Part shown: positions 27,030-36,046 of the stretch, one piece after another
How the letters are laid out: every line of letters starts with the position of its first letter
How positions within the stretch are numbered: position 1 is the stretch's first letter
Assembly (NCBI RefSeq): GCF_003555545.1
Contig: NZ_CP032157.1
Coordinates: forward strand, 3,724,546 to 3,788,545
Direction: 5' to 3'
From: Paraflavitalea soli
GTDB lineage: Bacteria > Bacteroidota > Bacteroidia > Chitinophagales > Chitinophagaceae
DNA length: 64,000 nucleotides
Position numbers and translations under genes: made by a program
The notes under the pieces: generated by a model
Databases searched by the model: none
What the model was told of the DNA's origin: nothing
What the model saw: the letters and a program-made list of their open reading frames with translations, nothing else

Positions 27030-27131
27030 ATGAAAAAAACAGGCTTGCTCCTATTCTTTATTGGTGCGCTGGCGCAGTGTAGTACTGCCCAACAAAAGCC
27101 CAATGTGATCTATATTAAAATGAAGCAGTGA
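27030..27131 (+). pseudogene. Probable 5' remnant of a sulfatase gene
   Basis: An ATG opens a 33-codon frame: a signal peptide (MKKTGLLLFFIGALAQC) followed by STAQQKPNVIYI, then KMKQ and TGA. KPNVIxI right after the signal peptide is the usual start of S1-type sulfatases, where two Asp metal ligands (DDxG) follow within four residues. Here the frame instead runs into a hairpin and stops. No further sulfatase sequence lies before rnr at 27186. I infer that the rest was deleted; a genuine tiny lipopeptide is the alternative. Confidence 0.5.
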
Positions 27132-27149
27132 CCTGGAGGCCACTGCTTC
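27111..27149 (-). terminator. Rho-independent terminator after rnr
   Basis: GAAGCAGTG (27122-27130) and CACTGCTTC (27141-27149) form a 9-bp perfect stem with a short loop. On the minus strand it is followed by ATTTTAATATA. It lies 37 bp after the rnr stop codon, and its DNA encodes the last codons of the sulfatase remnant on the other strand. Confidence 0.65.
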
Positions 27150-27185
27150 GGTATTAGCTGATCACATGGAAGGAAGTCCCTTCTG

Positions 27186-29249
27186 TTATGATTTTTTGCG
27201 TTTGCCGCCCTTGCCCCTTTTGGGTATCGGATAGGATGGCTTTTGCAGACCCGCCTCTACTTTATCATCACCGGCGGTGGCGGTGATCACCCACTCGTAA
27301 TCCAGCTGGCGTTTGGTGAGGTTGGCTGCGATCACTTTGATCCGCACTTTATCGCCCATCCTGAACTTACGGCCACTGCGCATACCAGCCAGGCTGTAAT
27401 CGCCTTCTATAAGACGGAAATCATCGTATTCCAGCAGGCTGTTGATGCTTACCAGCCCTTCGCATTTGTGTTCGATGGTCTCTACCCAGAATCCAAAGGC
27501 AGCTACGCCACTGATGACGCCTTCAAACTCATCGCCCAGGAAATTCTGAATGTACTCTACCTGCTTGTATTTATTGGCTGCCCTTTCAGATTCCATGGCA
27601 CTGCGTTCTTTTTCGCTGCAGTGTTTGCATTTCTGCTCCATCTTCTTATCGGGCTCAATCTTTTCATTGAGGATATCAAACAACACACGGTGCACCATTA
27701 CGTCGGGGTACCGGCGTATGGGTGAAGTGAAGTGGCAGTATTGTTTAAAGCCCAGGCCATAGTGACCGATATTTTCTGCTGTATAGATAGCTTTGGCCAT
27801 GGTGCGGATGCCCAGTTGTTCCAACACATGCTGCTCCGGCTTGCCCTGTACATCTTTCAGCATCTGGTTGAAAGACCTGGCAATGCCTTCGGGTGATTTG
27901 GTATCAAACTCGTGGCCGTATTTACGGGCAAAAGCGGCAAAGGGCTCCAGCTTCTTTTCATCGGGAGTATCGTGCACCCGGTATGGGAAGGGAATCTCTT
28001 TTTTATTGAACTTGATCCTGGCAACGCTCTCTGCAACGGTTCGGTTGGCCAGCAGCATGAATTCCTCCACCAATTGATGGGCCTCTTTGCTTTCTTTGAT
28101 CATGATGCCAATGGGCTTCCCTTTCTCATCCAGTTTGAAACGCACTTCCTGGGAAGAGAAATTAATAGCGCCTTTCCTGAACCGTGCTTTGCGAAACTTC
28201 TGCGCCAGGGTATTGAGAATAAGTACTTCATCTTTGTACAAACCTTCTTCTTTCTCAATGATCTCCTGCACCTGCTCGTAGGTAAAGCGATGATCGGAGT
28301 GAATGATCGTTTTGCCCAGCCAGTGTTGTTTTACATCGCCTTTGTCGGTGATCTGGAAGATGGCTGAAAAGGTGAGCTTGTCTTCTTTGGGACGCAGGGA
28401 GCACAATTCGTTGGATATCCTTTCGGGCAGCATGGGCAGTACCCTGTCTGGCAGGTACACGGAGGTAGCTCTTTCGTAGGCTTCCTTGTCCAGTGCGGTA
28501 TCCGGTTCTACGTAATGGCTTACATCGGCAATGTGCACGCCGATCTCATAGTTACCATTCTTGAGTATGCGGAAGGAGATAGCATCGTCAAAATCCTTGG
28601 CATCTACGGGATCGATGGTGAAGGTGAGTGTTTCCCGCACATCCTTGCGGTTCTTGATCTCCGCCTGGGGAATGATATCGGGTATACGGGCTGTTTCTTC
28701 CAGTACATCATCGGAAAAGGCCAAGGGAAACCCGTTCTGCATGAGGATCTCCTTCATGGCAATGTCATTGTCATCGCCTGGCTGCATCACCTGCACCACT
28801 TCGCCTACAGGCTTTTTGTTGGGCTGCCATTCCACAATCCGTACGATCACCCGGTCCTTGTCTTTCGCCTCGTGGAGGCTGGTGAGGGGCACAAATATAT
28901 CGGGCATGGGCTTGTCTACATCAGCAATGAAAAACGCAAAGGTCTTTCCCACTTCTATCCTGCCCATGAACTGGGTTTGCTTACGCTGTACTACTTCCAC
29001 GATCTTGCCCTGCTGACGGCTGCTTTGCCGGCCACCGGTATTGACCACTCTTACACGCACGGTATCGCCATGGAGGGCTGTATTAAAATCGCCGGGGCGC
29101 ACCAGTATATCACCGGCATTGTTGGGTATGACCACGTATCCTACTCCGGAACGGGTGATATCCAATACCCCTTTCAGGGAATCCTGATCAGTAAACCCTT
29201 TTTTCTTCTTAGGCTTGTTCTTACTCTTCTTTGATTGTTTCTTACTCAT
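27186..29249 (-). CDS. rnr: Ribonuclease R
   Basis: 687 residues. A Lys-rich N-terminus (KKQSKKSKNKPKKKKG) precedes cold-shock-like domains. The RNB catalytic core carries the acidic cluster in TIDPVDAKDFDDAISF and YRVHDTPDEKKL, and HFTSPIRRYPDVMVHR. A C-terminal S1 domain begins near LGDEFEGVISGVAAFGFWVE, followed by a basic tail ending GKRKKS. It is the 3'-5' exoribonuclease for structured RNA, rRNA and mRNA decay. Its start is 9 bp after lpxK's 3' end, so it closes a transcript with lpxK, the cyclo-ligase and bioD. Confidence 0.97.
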   Translation of the reverse strand: MSKKQSKKSKNKPKKKKGFTDQDSLKGVLDITRSGVGYVVIPNNAGDILVRPGDFNTALHGDTVRVRVVNTGGRQSSRQQGKIVEVVQRKQTQFMGRIEVGKTFAFFIADVDKPMPDIFVPLTSLHEAKDKDRVIVRIVEWQPNKKPVGEVVQVMQPGDDNDIAMKEILMQNGFPLAFSDDVLEETARIPDIIPQAEIKNRKDVRETLTFTIDPVDAKDFDDAISFRILKNGNYEIGVHIADVSHYVEPDTALDKEAYERATSVYLPDRVLPMLPERISNELCSLRPKEDKLTFSAIFQITDKGDVKQHWLGKTIIHSDHRFTYEQVQEIIEKEEGLYKDEVLILNTLAQKFRKARFRKGAINFSSQEVRFKLDEKGKPIGIMIKESKEAHQLVEEFMLLANRTVAESVARIKFNKKEIPFPYRVHDTPDEKKLEPFAAFARKYGHEFDTKSPEGIARSFNQMLKDVQGKPEQHVLEQLGIRTMAKAIYTAENIGHYGLGFKQYCHFTSPIRRYPDVMVHRVLFDILNEKIEPDKKMEQKCKHCSEKERSAMESERAANKYKQVEYIQNFLGDEFEGVISGVAAFGFWVETIEHKCEGLVSINSLLEYDDFRLIEGDYSLAGMRSGRKFRMGDKVRIKVIAANLTKRQLDYEWVITATAGDDKVEAGLQKPSYPIPKRGKGGKRKKS

Positions 29250-29258
29250 CGCAAGTGT

Positions 29259-30335
29259 TTAAGGCCTGAATGTAAATTCCTTAATGAATGTAGTGATTAA
29301 ATCACTAAATACCTGTTCTTCGTTGAACAGGAACTGCACTTCTATCGGAATTACATACACAGGCAATTCTTTTAATTGTTGTTCAAATTTTACCAACCGT
29401 ACAGCATCTTTTTCGGTGGTGAGAATGATCTTGTTGGTGGTTTGCATGTTGTCAAACCGTTTTACGATCTCTTTCAGATCATCAATGGAGAAGATGTGAT
29501 GATCGCTGTACGGGATCTCATAGTAGGTTTTAGATACTTCCTGCAGGTACCTTTTGAGGGGGGCAGGATTGGCAATGCCACTTACCAGCAATACTTCCAT
29601 GGAATCGTTCACCGGCAGCTCATTGCGGTGAAGGATATGGTAAGGTAGGCCATACCGTATGGCAGAAAAAAATACGTGCTGGTGTGGCAGGGGGCGTATT
29701 TCTTCCAGGATGGCCTTTCTTTCTTCCGGCGAAAGATCGGGCCGGCATTTGGTAACGACCAGTATATCGGCTCTTTTATAGCTGTTCTTCTCATCGCGCA
29801 GGTCACCGGTAGGCAGAAACCAGTCGCGGGTAAACAGGTTGCTATAATCCGTCAATACGATATTAAGACCTGCCTTCACAGTACGGTGCTGGAAAGCATC
29901 ATCCAGCACGATCACCTGGGTACCGGGCTTATCATGGAGCAGCTGGGGAATGGCCACTACGCGCTCCTCTCCCACGGCAATACTCACTTCCGGGAATTTG
30001 AGGTGGAATTGCATAGGTTCGTCCCCTATTTCCAGGGCAGTGGTACCTGCACCGGCCAGGGCATACCCCCTGGTCTTGCGTTTATATCCCCTGCTTAATA
30101 CGGCTACTTCCATATGGCTATGGAGGATCTTCAGCAAAAACTCTACCATGGGTGATTTACCGGTACCTCCGGCAGACAGGTTGCCTACGCAAATAACTGG
30201 CAGGTTGAAGGAAGATGATTTAAGAATATTCTTATCAAACATCCTGTTGCGCAACCATATTACAGCGCCGTAAACCAATGAAAAAGGGAATAATAATATT
30301 CGTATGGGCCGTAGCAGTGGAGCGTTAAAATTCAT
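29259..30335 (-). CDS. lpxK: Tetraacyldisaccharide 4'-kinase
   Basis: 358 residues. A membrane-anchoring N-terminus (LLRPIRILLFPFSLVYGAVIWLRN) is followed by the P-loop VGNLSAGGTGKSPMVEFLL, the family hallmark. LDDAFQHR is the conserved metal/catalytic motif. The enzyme phosphorylates lipid IVA precursor at the inner membrane, the sixth step of lipid A synthesis. It overlaps the cyclo-ligase gene upstream by 11 bp and is followed by rnr. Confidence 0.96.
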   Translation of the reverse strand: MNFNAPLLRPIRILLFPFSLVYGAVIWLRNRMFDKNILKSSSFNLPVICVGNLSAGGTGKSPMVEFLLKILHSHMEVAVLSRGYKRKTRGYALAGAGTTALEIGDEPMQFHLKFPEVSIAVGEERVVAIPQLLHDKPGTQVIVLDDAFQHRTVKAGLNIVLTDYSNLFTRDWFLPTGDLRDEKNSYKRADILVVTKCRPDLSPEERKAILEEIRPLPHQHVFFSAIRYGLPYHILHRNELPVNDSMEVLLVSGIANPAPLKRYLQEVSKTYYEIPYSDHHIFSIDDLKEIVKRFDNMQTTNKIILTTEKDAVRLVKFEQQLKELPVYVIPIEVQFLFNEEQVFSDLITTFIKEFTFRP

Positions 30336-30894
30336 AATTACGATACGGTGTGATACAAAAGTTTAAAGGTACATCAAATTGGTTGATGTCCTCAATGCCC
30401 CGTACGGCTTCGAAAAAGGAGAATCCAACGCGTATGATATCATGGCGGCAACGGGCCAGGTAACGGTCATAATACCCTTTGCCATAGCCTATGCGGTAGC
30501 CTTTTTCATCAAATGCCACCAGGGGTACAAATATCATATCCAGCATTTCGGGCTCTATGATATGGCCGCTGATGGGCTCCAGTACATTGAACCTGTTCTT
30601 GATAAAAAGGCCTCCTCTTTGCACCAGGGAAGCTTCCATTTCGGAAGAATGTTCTTCAATGCGGGGCCAGGCAGTTTGCATGGAAGGATTTTGCTGTTTG
30701 AGCATATCCTCACAAACAGACACATCGAATTCACGCCTTGCCAGGAGGGGTGAAAAAGACATCAGGAACTTAACGGGTGGGAAGGATAACTTCTTAAAGT
30801 TAAACGCCATAAGGGCAGTTTGTTGCTGGAGATCTTCTTCGGGAATGTCCATCCTGCGTTGCAGGTATTCCTTTCGAACGGTTCTTTTTATCAT
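30325..30894 (-). CDS. 5-formyltetrahydrofolate cyclo-ligase
   Basis: 189 residues. The conserved C-terminal motif GYGKGYYDRYLAR is present, with MIFVPLVAFDEKGYRIG just before it; the N-terminal KEYLQRRMDIP is the ATP-binding region seen in the family. It converts 5-formyl-THF to 5,10-methenyl-THF using ATP. It overlaps bioD by 4 bp and lpxK by 11 bp, indicating translational coupling. Confidence 0.93.
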   Translation of the reverse strand: MIKRTVRKEYLQRRMDIPEEDLQQQTALMAFNFKKLSFPPVKFLMSFSPLLARREFDVSVCEDMLKQQNPSMQTAWPRIEEHSSEMEASLVQRGGLFIKNRFNVLEPISGHIIEPEMLDMIFVPLVAFDEKGYRIGYGKGYYDRYLARCRHDIIRVGFSFFEAVRGIEDINQFDVPLNFCITPYRNYEF

Positions 30895-31520
30895 AGAAAT
30901 CCTTTCAGTCGCTTTTGAAGGGTGGCCGCTTGCGCCTCGATAAATTTTCCGTCTGCTGCTTTCGTATAAGGTACAGATGCTATCAGTGGGTAGTTGCTCC
31001 AGTGTACGATCTCTTCTTCGTAGTGAAGATACTGGTCATTGAATATCCATCCCAATACCGGCAAATTCATCTCCCTGCACACACGGGCGGTTAATAATGA
31101 ATGGTTAATACTCCCCAGGTAATTGCGACTTACCAAAATAACGCCAGCTCCCAGGGCCTTTACAAGGTCTGCCACAAATTCCGATCCGTTCAACGGGACC
31201 AATAATCCTCCGGCGCCTTCGATGATCAAATTACGACTAATTGGTGGAACCTGCTCACAAATTTTTTGAATAGAAATGGTAATACCTTCCTCCCTGGCGG
31301 CAATATGCGGGGATGCGGGCATCTTCAGTTTGTATACTTCGGGATGTATAACCGATGTAGTATCCGTTAGCGCATGGCGCACATATTCGCTGTCGGTGCC
31401 TTCCTCGTAACCAGCCTGAATGGGCTTCCAGTAATCCGCCTCCAGGGCTTTGGTCACTATGGCTGAGATGAGGGTCTTACCTACGCCGGTGCCGATACCG
31501 GTAATGAATATCTTGTTCAT
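30891..31520 (-). CDS. bioD: Dethiobiotin synthase
   Basis: 209 residues. The P-loop ITGIGTGVGKTLISAIVTKAL opens the protein. YWKPIQAG (DAPA/ATP binding) and IEGAGGLLVPLN (the conserved GAGG) follow. It closes the ureido ring of dethiobiotin from DAPA, CO2 and ATP. It starts the visible bioD-cyclo-ligase-lpxK-rnr run, and the other biotin genes are not here. Confidence 0.95.
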   Translation of the reverse strand: MNKIFITGIGTGVGKTLISAIVTKALEADYWKPIQAGYEEGTDSEYVRHALTDTTSVIHPEVYKLKMPASPHIAAREEGITISIQKICEQVPPISRNLIIEGAGGLLVPLNGSEFVADLVKALGAGVILVSRNYLGSINHSLLTARVCREMNLPVLGWIFNDQYLHYEEEIVHWSNYPLIASVPYTKAADGKFIEAQAATLQKRLKGFL

Positions 31521-31536
31521 AGCTGCGGTTGTTCAG

Positions 31537-31618
31537 CCACGAGCCACGAGCTGCGAGCTGCGAGCAAATACAGCAACATGTGCCTAAAAGCTCGTAGCTC
31601 GAAGCTCAAAGCCCGAAG
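31537..31618. repeat. Heptad inverted-repeat element A
   Basis: Left arm: two copies of CCACGAG then two of CTGCGAG (31537-31564), in exact 7-bp register. Spacer 31565-31590. Right arm: CTCGTAG, CTCGAAG, CTCAAAG and CCCGAAG (31591-31618), whose reverse complements follow the same CTNCGAG word. Four heptads face four heptads. It fills the gap between the rsmD stop codon and the bioD start. Confidence 0.85.
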
Positions 31619-31625
31619 CTATTCT

Positions 31626-32165
31626 TTACTTATTTACAAAAATGCTGAAAATAGTGGTTCCGTAGTTGCGGGCAGTAACAAAGAGGGGATAGTTCTCGTA
31701 CTTATTGCGGGGTGTATGTTCCAGTACAAACCAGCCACCAGGCTTCAGCAATTGCCTTTCCACCACTTTTTTGGGCAGCTCATCAATAGTGGTGAGGGCA
31801 TAGGGCGGACCGGCAAATATAAAATCAAACTGTTCGGTGCACTGGTCCAGGAATTTAAACACTTCCATTTTGATGACCTTGAAATTGGTGAGCTTCAGGT
31901 CCTGGGCTGTTTTCTTAATGAACTCATACATCACGGGATCTTTCTCTACGATGGTACAATCTTCGGCGCCGCGGGAAGCCAGTTCATAACTGATGCTGCC
32001 GGTGCCGCCGAATATGTCGAGTGTTTTGAGGGCCTCAAAATCCAGGTTATTCTGCAGGATATTAAAAAGACCTCCTTTGGCAATATCGGTCGTAGGACGT
32101 GTATGCGGCATATTAGCCGGTGGATTGATACGTCGTCCTCCCAATTCGCCACTGATTATACGCAT
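31626..32165 (-). CDS. rsmD: RsmD-type 16S rRNA (guanine-N2) methyltransferase, altered motif IV
   Basis: 179 residues. MRIISGELGGRRINPPANMPHTRPTTDIAKGGLFNIL is the RsmD start. DIFGGTGSISYELASRG binds SAM. Motif IV, normally DPPY or NPPY, reads FAGPPYAL: the Asp/Asn is Gly (codon GGT). This residue normally contacts the target guanine, so activity or specificity may differ. The family methylates G966 of 16S rRNA. It overlaps the DUF3822 gene upstream by 10 bp; the pair is one transcript. Confidence 0.9.
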   Translation of the reverse strand: MRIISGELGGRRINPPANMPHTRPTTDIAKGGLFNILQNNLDFEALKTLDIFGGTGSISYELASRGAEDCTIVEKDPVMYEFIKKTAQDLKLTNFKVIKMEVFKFLDQCTEQFDFIFAGPPYALTTIDELPKKVVERQLLKPGGWFVLEHTPRNKYENYPLFVTARNYGTTIFSIFVNK

Positions 32166-33004
32166 AAGGCCATGTTCAGCAAGGGTGAAAAATAGTGCGC
32201 CGGATAGGACTCAAATGCTTCATGCAGGCGTGAGCTTTCAGTGATTTCCTCCCATTCAAGGTGGAGGAAATACTTGAACAACTCCTGGTACAGGATGGAT
32301 TGCTCATCCAGTAAGCCTGATATTTTCAGTATGACCTGTTCATTGTCAAGATCAAACCTGTTGCACAAGGCCAGCAAATGATAAGATACGTCATCGGGGG
32401 TATCGTACTGGTAGGTTTGTATCAGTTGCAGGGCATGCTTCTTAAACACAGCTACAATGATCCTGTCGGAAGCTACTATCACTTTCAATACGCCATCGCC
32501 GGATGATTCTTTTTCAATACCGGAAAGCATGATGGTATAGTAGTGCCAGTATTTGCCGGCGGCAAATTTGTGCTGCATCAGGGCATGGGCTTCCCGGGGA
32601 ATGCGGTAAATATTATAGACGTTCCAGCCGGGTATCTTTTCGCTCAGCAGCAATCCTTTGTGGGCATTGCCAAAAACCAGTTCGGTCACCGGTTTATTCA
32701 GTTCAATATGAAAGAGTTTTTCCGGCAACAGGTTGCTATCAGTATAATGATAAATAACGAATGCCTCGCGGTAGGAAAGCTGCAACAATTCATCACCGGC
32801 GAGTATCTCCTGCAATGCTTCCATCACCGGCTTGCCAGGCATAAAATCGAGGTTGTATTGACGCAGGCCCATAAAACGCTGCTCCTGCTTGTTGTACAAC
32901 ACATAACTAAAAACCTTTTCACCCACTTCCATGAGTAACAGGCTGTTCTGCATTTCTTCCTGCCGGGCATTTTCCGGAATAATATCAAATGTTGCTTTCA
33001 GCAT
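32156..33004 (-). CDS. DUF3822 family protein
   Basis: Start set at 33004 (MLKATFDIIPENARQEEMQN); the frame extends further upstream, but the added 90 residues are Cys-rich and unlike any protein. 282 residues. It matches the Bacteroidota DUF3822 layout (actin/HSP70-like fold, FHIELNKPVTELVFGNAHKGLLLSEKIPGW...), and DUF3822 is usually next to rsmD. The role is unknown; the linkage suggests rRNA or ribosome work. Confidence 0.85.
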   Translation of the reverse strand: MLKATFDIIPENARQEEMQNSLLLMEVGEKVFSYVLYNKQEQRFMGLRQYNLDFMPGKPVMEALQEILAGDELLQLSYREAFVIYHYTDSNLLPEKLFHIELNKPVTELVFGNAHKGLLLSEKIPGWNVYNIYRIPREAHALMQHKFAAGKYWHYYTIMLSGIEKESSGDGVLKVIVASDRIIVAVFKKHALQLIQTYQYDTPDDVSYHLLALCNRFDLDNEQVILKISGLLDEQSILYQELFKYFLHLEWEEITESSRLHEAFESYPAHYFSPLLNMALCV

Positions 33005-33096
33005 ATTATTTAGAGGTGCAATAATACACGAATTATACCAATTACACGCATGACGGCCTCCTGCAATGTGGGGAGGGCCATTTGCCGGTAATGAAT

Positions 33097-33104
33097 TAAA
33101 TTTG
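33097..33104 (+). promoter_or_regulatory. -7 box upstream of the MATE gene
   Basis: TAAATTTG fits TAnnTTTG, followed by CAGG. It lies 48 bp before the chosen MATE start at 33153. A TTTG at 33081 is closer than the usual -33 spacing. Confidence 0.35.
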
Positions 33105-33152
33105 CAGGTTCTACAACAGCACCATGAGGATTGGGGGGTAGTTAATAAAGTT

Positions 33153-34526
33153 ATGGCCACAGTTATACCGAATGATTTAAGGGTAGAAGTTTCCAACCGA
33201 CAGATACTGAAGATCGCCTTGCCGATCAGCTTTGCATTGCTAGTACCGCAGATCAATTTCATCACCAACAACATTTTCCTGGGGGGCCTGGGGGAACAGG
33301 AACTGGGTACAGCCGGCCTTACGGGGGTATATTACCTCATTTTCGCAGCGATTGGTTTTGGCCTGAACAATGGGTTACAGGCATTGATCGCCCGCCGGGC
33401 AGGGGAAAACCGCGTGGATGAGATCGGAAAGCTGTTTTCGCAAGGAGTACGGATCGCGCTCATCATTGCTGCCATTGGCATTGCGCTTACCTTTTTGGTG
33501 GCGCCCACTATATTGAAGTATTCGCTGCACGATCAAAAGGTATTGCAGCAATCTGTGCACTTCCTGTACATCCGCATCTGGGGCCTGCCCTTCCTGTACA
33601 TCTACCAAATGCGCAATGCCCTGCTGGTAGGCACTAACCAAAGTAAATACCTGGTGATCGGCACGCTGGCGGAAACAATAGCCAATATATTCTTTGATTA
33701 TACATTGATCTATGGCAAACTGGGGTTCCCGGCAATGGGTTTTAACGGGGCAGCTATCGCCTCGGTCATCGCAGAGGCCACGGGCATGCTGGTGGTATTT
33801 GCGGTGATCCATCGCAAAGGGATCAGCAAACGTTTTTCGCTGTACAAGCATTTTGGTTACCAAAAGGATATCTCCAAACTAATACTGGTACAATCTTCTC
33901 CGCTTATTTTCCAACATGCCATCAGTGTGATCAGTTGGATATTCTTCTACATATTGGTAGAGCGACATGGCTATTCACAAGGACATAGTAACCGCGACCT
34001 GGCGATCTCCAATACGATGCGTAACCTCTTCGGCTTTTTTGGGGTATTCACCTGGTCATTTGCGGCTACTACCAATACGATGGTCAGCAATGTGATTGGT
34101 CAGGGCAGGAAGGACCTGGTGATATCACTGGTTCAGAAAATTGTACGCATCAGCTTCTGCATAGCCCTTGTCATCGCCCTATTGCTGAATTTCTTTCCGC
34201 ATGTACTGCTCTCCGTTTATGGACAGGATGCCTCCTTTGTAACAGATGCCATTCCCGTGGTACGGGTGGTTTCGAGCGCCCTGGTGTTGATGTCATTTTC
34301 TACGGTATGGCTGAATGCAGTAACCGGCACAGGCAACTCTACGGTAAACCTGGCCATTGAAGCAGCAGCCATTACGCTCTATTGCTGCTACATTTACCTG
34401 GTACTGGAAGTATTCAAATGGTCCATCACCTGGGGCTGGATGTCGGAATGGCTGTACTGGACTACCTTGTTCTCACTTTCCTACTGGTATATCCGGAGCG
34501 GGAAGTGGAAGAAAAAGGAAATTTAA
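33153..34526 (+). CDS. MATE-family efflux transporter
   Basis: Start set at 33153 (MATVIPNDLRVEVSNRQ); the frame extends upstream to 33066 but those residues are atypical. 457 residues and about 12 membrane segments. ALPISFALLVPQINFITNNIFLGGLGEQ opens the first bundle, and NNGLQALIARRAGENR and WSFAATTNTMVSNVIGQG are the family motifs of each half. It probably exports drugs or metabolites using Na+ or H+. Its 3' end overlaps folB by 4 bp, tail to tail. Confidence 0.9.
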   Translation: MATVIPNDLRVEVSNRQILKIALPISFALLVPQINFITNNIFLGGLGEQELGTAGLTGVYYLIFAAIGFGLNNGLQALIARRAGENRVDEIGKLFSQGVRIALIIAAIGIALTFLVAPTILKYSLHDQKVLQQSVHFLYIRIWGLPFLYIYQMRNALLVGTNQSKYLVIGTLAETIANIFFDYTLIYGKLGFPAMGFNGAAIASVIAEATGMLVVFAVIHRKGISKRFSLYKHFGYQKDISKLILVQSSPLIFQHAISVISWIFFYILVERHGYSQGHSNRDLAISNTMRNLFGFFGVFTWSFAATTNTMVSNVIGQGRKDLVISLVQKIVRISFCIALVIALLLNFFPHVLLSVYGQDASFVTDAIPVVRVVSSALVLMSFSTVWLNAVTGTGNSTVNLAIEAAAITLYCCYIYLVLEVFKWSITWGWMSEWLYWTTLFSLSYWYIRSGKWKKKEI

Positions 34527-34882
34527 ACATCATACTTCTTGTGCATGGTAATGCCCAGCTTGCCCTGGATGTTCTCGATGGGAGGTTCCAACTTGTAGAT
34601 GGAGATGATGATCTCGGTGGAGAAGGGATATTGATGTTTGAGTTTGCGGATAATGCCTTCGGCTACTTTCTCGAGCAAGGGAGTTGCTACCTTCATCCGT
34701 TGTTTTACGATGTCAAATACATCCACATAATTGATGGTATTCTTCAGGTCGTCGAACTTAACGTGGCCCTCATCATACGTTATTTTCAGGCTCACTTCGT
34801 AAAGGCTTCCTGTTTTTTGTTCTCCTTCATAAAGACCGTGATACGCCTGTAACCGAATGTTGTGTAACTCAATCGTAACCAT
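34523..34882 (-). CDS. folB: Dihydroneopterin aldolase
   Basis: Start set at 34882 (MVTIELHNIRLQAYHGLYEGEQ), 119 residues, the standard FolB length. AYHGLYEGE carries the conserved Tyr and Glu; NYVDVFDIVKQRM and VAEGIIRKLKHQYP follow, and KLEPPIENIQGKLG ends the domain with the catalytic Lys region. It cleaves 7,8-dihydroneopterin in folate synthesis. A strong hairpin lies just upstream of the start. Confidence 0.93.
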   Translation of the reverse strand: MVTIELHNIRLQAYHGLYEGEQKTGSLYEVSLKITYDEGHVKFDDLKNTINYVDVFDIVKQRMKVATPLLEKVAEGIIRKLKHQYPFSTEIIISIYKLEPPIENIQGKLGITMHKKYDV

Positions 34883-34890
34883 AAGTGAAA

Positions 34891-34922
34891 TTTGGACCCC
34901 GTCTTTTCGGGACGGGGCCAAA
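34891..34922. terminator. Strong hairpin 9 bp upstream of folB
   Basis: CCCCGTC and GACGGGG (34897-34903, 34911-34917) pair perfectly; TTTGG and CCAAA extend the stem across a one-base bulge. On the minus strand it lies after trxB and directly before folB, followed by ATTTC rather than a clean T-run. It may end the trxB transcript, or fold in the folB leader and limit ribosome access. Confidence 0.45.
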
Positions 34923-34999
34923 TTAGAAAGAAGTAAGGAATTGTAATATTATTTTTTCGGTATCACAGAAAGCATTGTTACCCAAGCGGCCAGGGAGGA

Positions 35000-35938
35000 T
35001 CAGACCAGTCCTTTGGCCGATAAATAACGTTCTGCATCCAGGGCAGCCATACAGCCGCTACCGGCAGCCGTTACAGCCTGGCGGTATATCTTATCCTGCA
35101 CATCACCGGCTGCAAAAACACCTTCTATATTCGTTTTGGAGGTACCGGGAATGGTTTTGATATAACCGGCTTCATCCATATCGATCACTCCTTTAAAGAT
35201 GGTGGAATTGGGCTCATGGCCGATGGCTACAAAGAAACCACTGATGGCAATGGTTTGCTTTTCGCCGGTCTTGATATTCTTAATGCGAACAGCATCTACT
35301 TTGTTCTCGCCCAGCACTTCATCTGTTTCGGTATTCCAATATACTTTGATATTGGGGGTAGCCAGCACCCTGTCCTGCATTACTTTAGAGGCACGCATGG
35401 AATCACGACGCACAAACATATGCACGGTAGAAGCCAGCTTGGACAGGTAAAGGGCTTCCTCGGCAGCTGTATCGCCAGCGCCCACAATGGCTACTTCCTT
35501 GGTGCGGAAGAAAAAGCCATCACATACAGCACAAGCGCTCACCCCAAAACCATTGAGGCGCTCTTCACTTTCCAGGCCCAGCCATTTGGCGGAGGCGCCG
35601 GTAGCAATGATCACGGCATCTGCTTCTACCAGCTTTTCATCATCGATCCACACTTTATAGGGCTGTTGAGAAAAATCAACCTTTGTAGCCAGTCCAAAGC
35701 GAATATCAGCGCCCATGCGGGTAGCCTGCTTTTCGAAATGGATCATCATTTCAGGGCCTTGAACACCATCGGCATAACCCGGATAGTTTTCCACCTCGGT
35801 AGTAATGGTTAATTGACCGCCGGGCTGAATACCCTGGTACAATACGGGCTTCATATTAGCCCGTGCTGCATAGATAGCGGCTGTATATCCTGCCGGTCCG
35901 GATCCTATAATCAAACAATGTACTTTTTCGCTTTCCAT
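35000..35938 (-). CDS. trxB: Thioredoxin-disulfide reductase
   Basis: 312 residues. FAD-binding GSGPAGYTAAIYAARA near the N-terminus, NADPH-binding VGAGDTAAEEALYLSKL, the redox CAVCDG (Cys136 and Cys139) and the C-terminal FAD motif GVFAAGDVQD are all intact. It reduces thioredoxin with NADPH in the cytosol. The C-terminus ends YLSAKGLV. A repeat element (E) occupies its upstream side. Confidence 0.97.
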   Translation of the reverse strand: MESEKVHCLIIGSGPAGYTAAIYAARANMKPVLYQGIQPGGQLTITTEVENYPGYADGVQGPEMMIHFEKQATRMGADIRFGLATKVDFSQQPYKVWIDDEKLVEADAVIIATGASAKWLGLESEERLNGFGVSACAVCDGFFFRTKEVAIVGAGDTAAEEALYLSKLASTVHMFVRRDSMRASKVMQDRVLATPNIKVYWNTETDEVLGENKVDAVRIKNIKTGEKQTIAISGFFVAIGHEPNSTIFKGVIDMDEAGYIKTIPGTSKTNIEGVFAAGDVQDKIYRQAVTAAGSGCMAALDAERYLSAKGLV

Positions 35939-36046
35939 AAATCTGTATTCTTAAAGAAAATTTGACAAAATAACGCCAAAACTGTTAACAATGCGTCAAG
36001 TCAGTTAAGACCTTAATTCACTGTGTATAACCTTGCGTATAGTAAA

